This document shows, piece by piece, positions 63,260 to 64,000 of a DNA stretch of 64,000 nucleotides. Within the stretch, counting starts at the first letter, position 1. Each line of letters opens with the position of its first letter. This stretch comes from Viscum album (Eukaryota; Streptophyta; Magnoliopsida; Santalales; Viscaceae): contig OY728119.1 of the NCBI GenBank assembly GCA_963277665.1, forward strand, positions 318,576,206 to 318,640,205. Reading direction: 5' to 3'. The position numbers and the translations under genes are program-made. Under the pieces are notes generated by a model that saw only the letters and a program-made list of their open reading frames with translations, made no database searches and was not told the origin of the DNA.

Positions 63260-63850
63260 TACCAACGGGTGACCCACTACCCAACCCTGCTAGAGGGTAA
63301 TTCATAATGTGATATCAGGTGACCCACTGCCCAGCCCTGCTAGAGGGTAAACCATAATACATCATCACGCGACCCACTGCCCAGCCCAGATAGAGGGTAT
63401 ACATGGAATAATTCATCAGGTGACCCATTGTCGTGCCTTTTTGGAGGGTTGTCCTGGAAGAGGTCGACGGGTGACCCACTACCCAGCCCTGCTGGAGGGT
63501 AAACCCAGAACAAGACGACGGGCGGCCCACTGTCCAGCCCTGCTAGAGGGGAGACCCTCAAGAGTCATCGGGTGACCCAATGCCTAGTCTCTGCTAGAGG
63601 TTATACCCTGAACAAGTCGATAGGCGACCCACTAACCATCCCTTCTAGAGGGTAGACCTGAAAAAAGACGACTGGCGACCCATTGCCCAACCCTGTTGGA
63701 GGTTAGACCCTCAAGAGTCATCGGGTGACCCACTGCCTAGTCTCTACTAGAGGGTAAACCCAGAGAAGTTGATGAGTAACCCACTACCCAGCCCCACTAG
63801 AGGGTAAACCCAGAACTGCTCTGGTCTTCTCTACTGGATGGTATAACACT
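63260..63850 (-). repeat. 51-bp tandem array (B, right LTR)
   Basis: Eleven clear units plus one degenerate, in the same order as 56285-56875, with the same unit peculiarities at matching positions (for example tctctgctagagg as unit 7). The array length was therefore fixed before the last transposition. Unit 9 has CCAAC with GTTGG, a compensated stem. Confidence 0.9.
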
Positions 63851-64000
63851 GGCCAACTGAACATGGAGTGGGTATTGCGCAACCATCTGACTCTGGAACA
63901 AGACCAGGGGAAACCACACAACCCTGCTGATCTAAACCATCAAGCACAGATCCAGGGGAAAAAATCAACCCCATTGGTCAAAAAACGAGAACCGAGGGAC

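Larger units (their letters stand above)
55015..64000 (-). mobile_element. Gypsy element B, pol-deleted, right LTR cut by window edge
   Basis: Left LTR 55015-59722, interior 59723-61991, right LTR from 61992 to beyond the window. Primer site at 61972-61983 and polypurine tract at 59723-59732 set the orientation. The interior keeps gag and the last part of integrase only. LTR copies are about 87% alike by eye over their first 200 bp, so it is older than A2 although much richer in G+C. Confidence 0.9.
61992..64000 (-). mobile_element. 5' LTR of element B (partial)
   Basis: The first 2 kb of the right LTR, collinear with 55015-57030. Starts TGGCCCAACCC. The promoter part lies beyond the window. 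Confidence 0.9.

Noticed and set aside
1..64000. Host genes, organelle DNA, rRNA or intact tRNA genes
   Set aside because: No such sequence recognised in any frame or on either strand.

Overview
This is a stretch of plant nuclear repeat DNA with no host gene that I can support. Every coding remnant belongs to a plant retrotransposon class: Ty3/gypsy gag, protease, reverse transcriptase (RT) and integrase; Ty1/copia gag to RNase H; a LINE RT with an RNase H tail; and a tRNA-derived SINE. Primer-binding sites match the plant initiator-Met tRNA type. Most of the window is very AT-rich. About 55-64 kb is clearly richer in G+C. Very long LTRs, deep nesting and heavy decay suggest a large seed-plant genome; I cannot name the species.

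Layout, left to right. 1-5905: minus-strand gypsy element of family A with gag, protease and the start of RT, its 5' LTR at 2092-5905, the rest cut by the window edge. 5906-7383: AT-rich, with a possible copia fragment. 7384-7653 plus 18874-21422: one LTR of family C, probably a solo LTR, split by a complete family A element at 7654-18868. That element has two 4.2-kb LTRs, the target duplication TTCTT, gag but almost no pol, and a SINE in its interior. About 22.2-25.3 kb and 49.97-54.3 kb: two decayed A-like LTRs, the second preceded by a gag relic at 49.0-49.76 kb. 25.3-30.1 kb: a minus-strand LINE. 30155-48868: a plus-strand copia element, itself split at the integrase/RT boundary by a 10.4-kb element of family D (35090-45494), which has 4.1-kb LTRs and a 2.1-kb non-coding interior. 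55015 to the window end: a minus-strand gypsy element of family B with a 4.7-kb left LTR, an interior holding gag fused by deletion to the integrase tail, and the first 2 kb of the right LTR.

How the parts relate. At least three elements (A2, B, D) share one design: LTRs above 4 kb around an interior of 2.1-2.8 kb without pol. They would depend on enzymes from relatives, and the element at the left edge is such a relative for A2. Their LTRs are organised. In A, B and C a minus-strand TATA box is followed 150-200 bp downstream by the same GAG|GTA splice-donor-like site. Further downstream lie short hairpin units or tandem arrays whose stems show compensatory changes. Nearer the primer site is a palindromic GGGTGAG hairpin shared by A, B and C. 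These structured LTR leaders are the most interesting material in the window.
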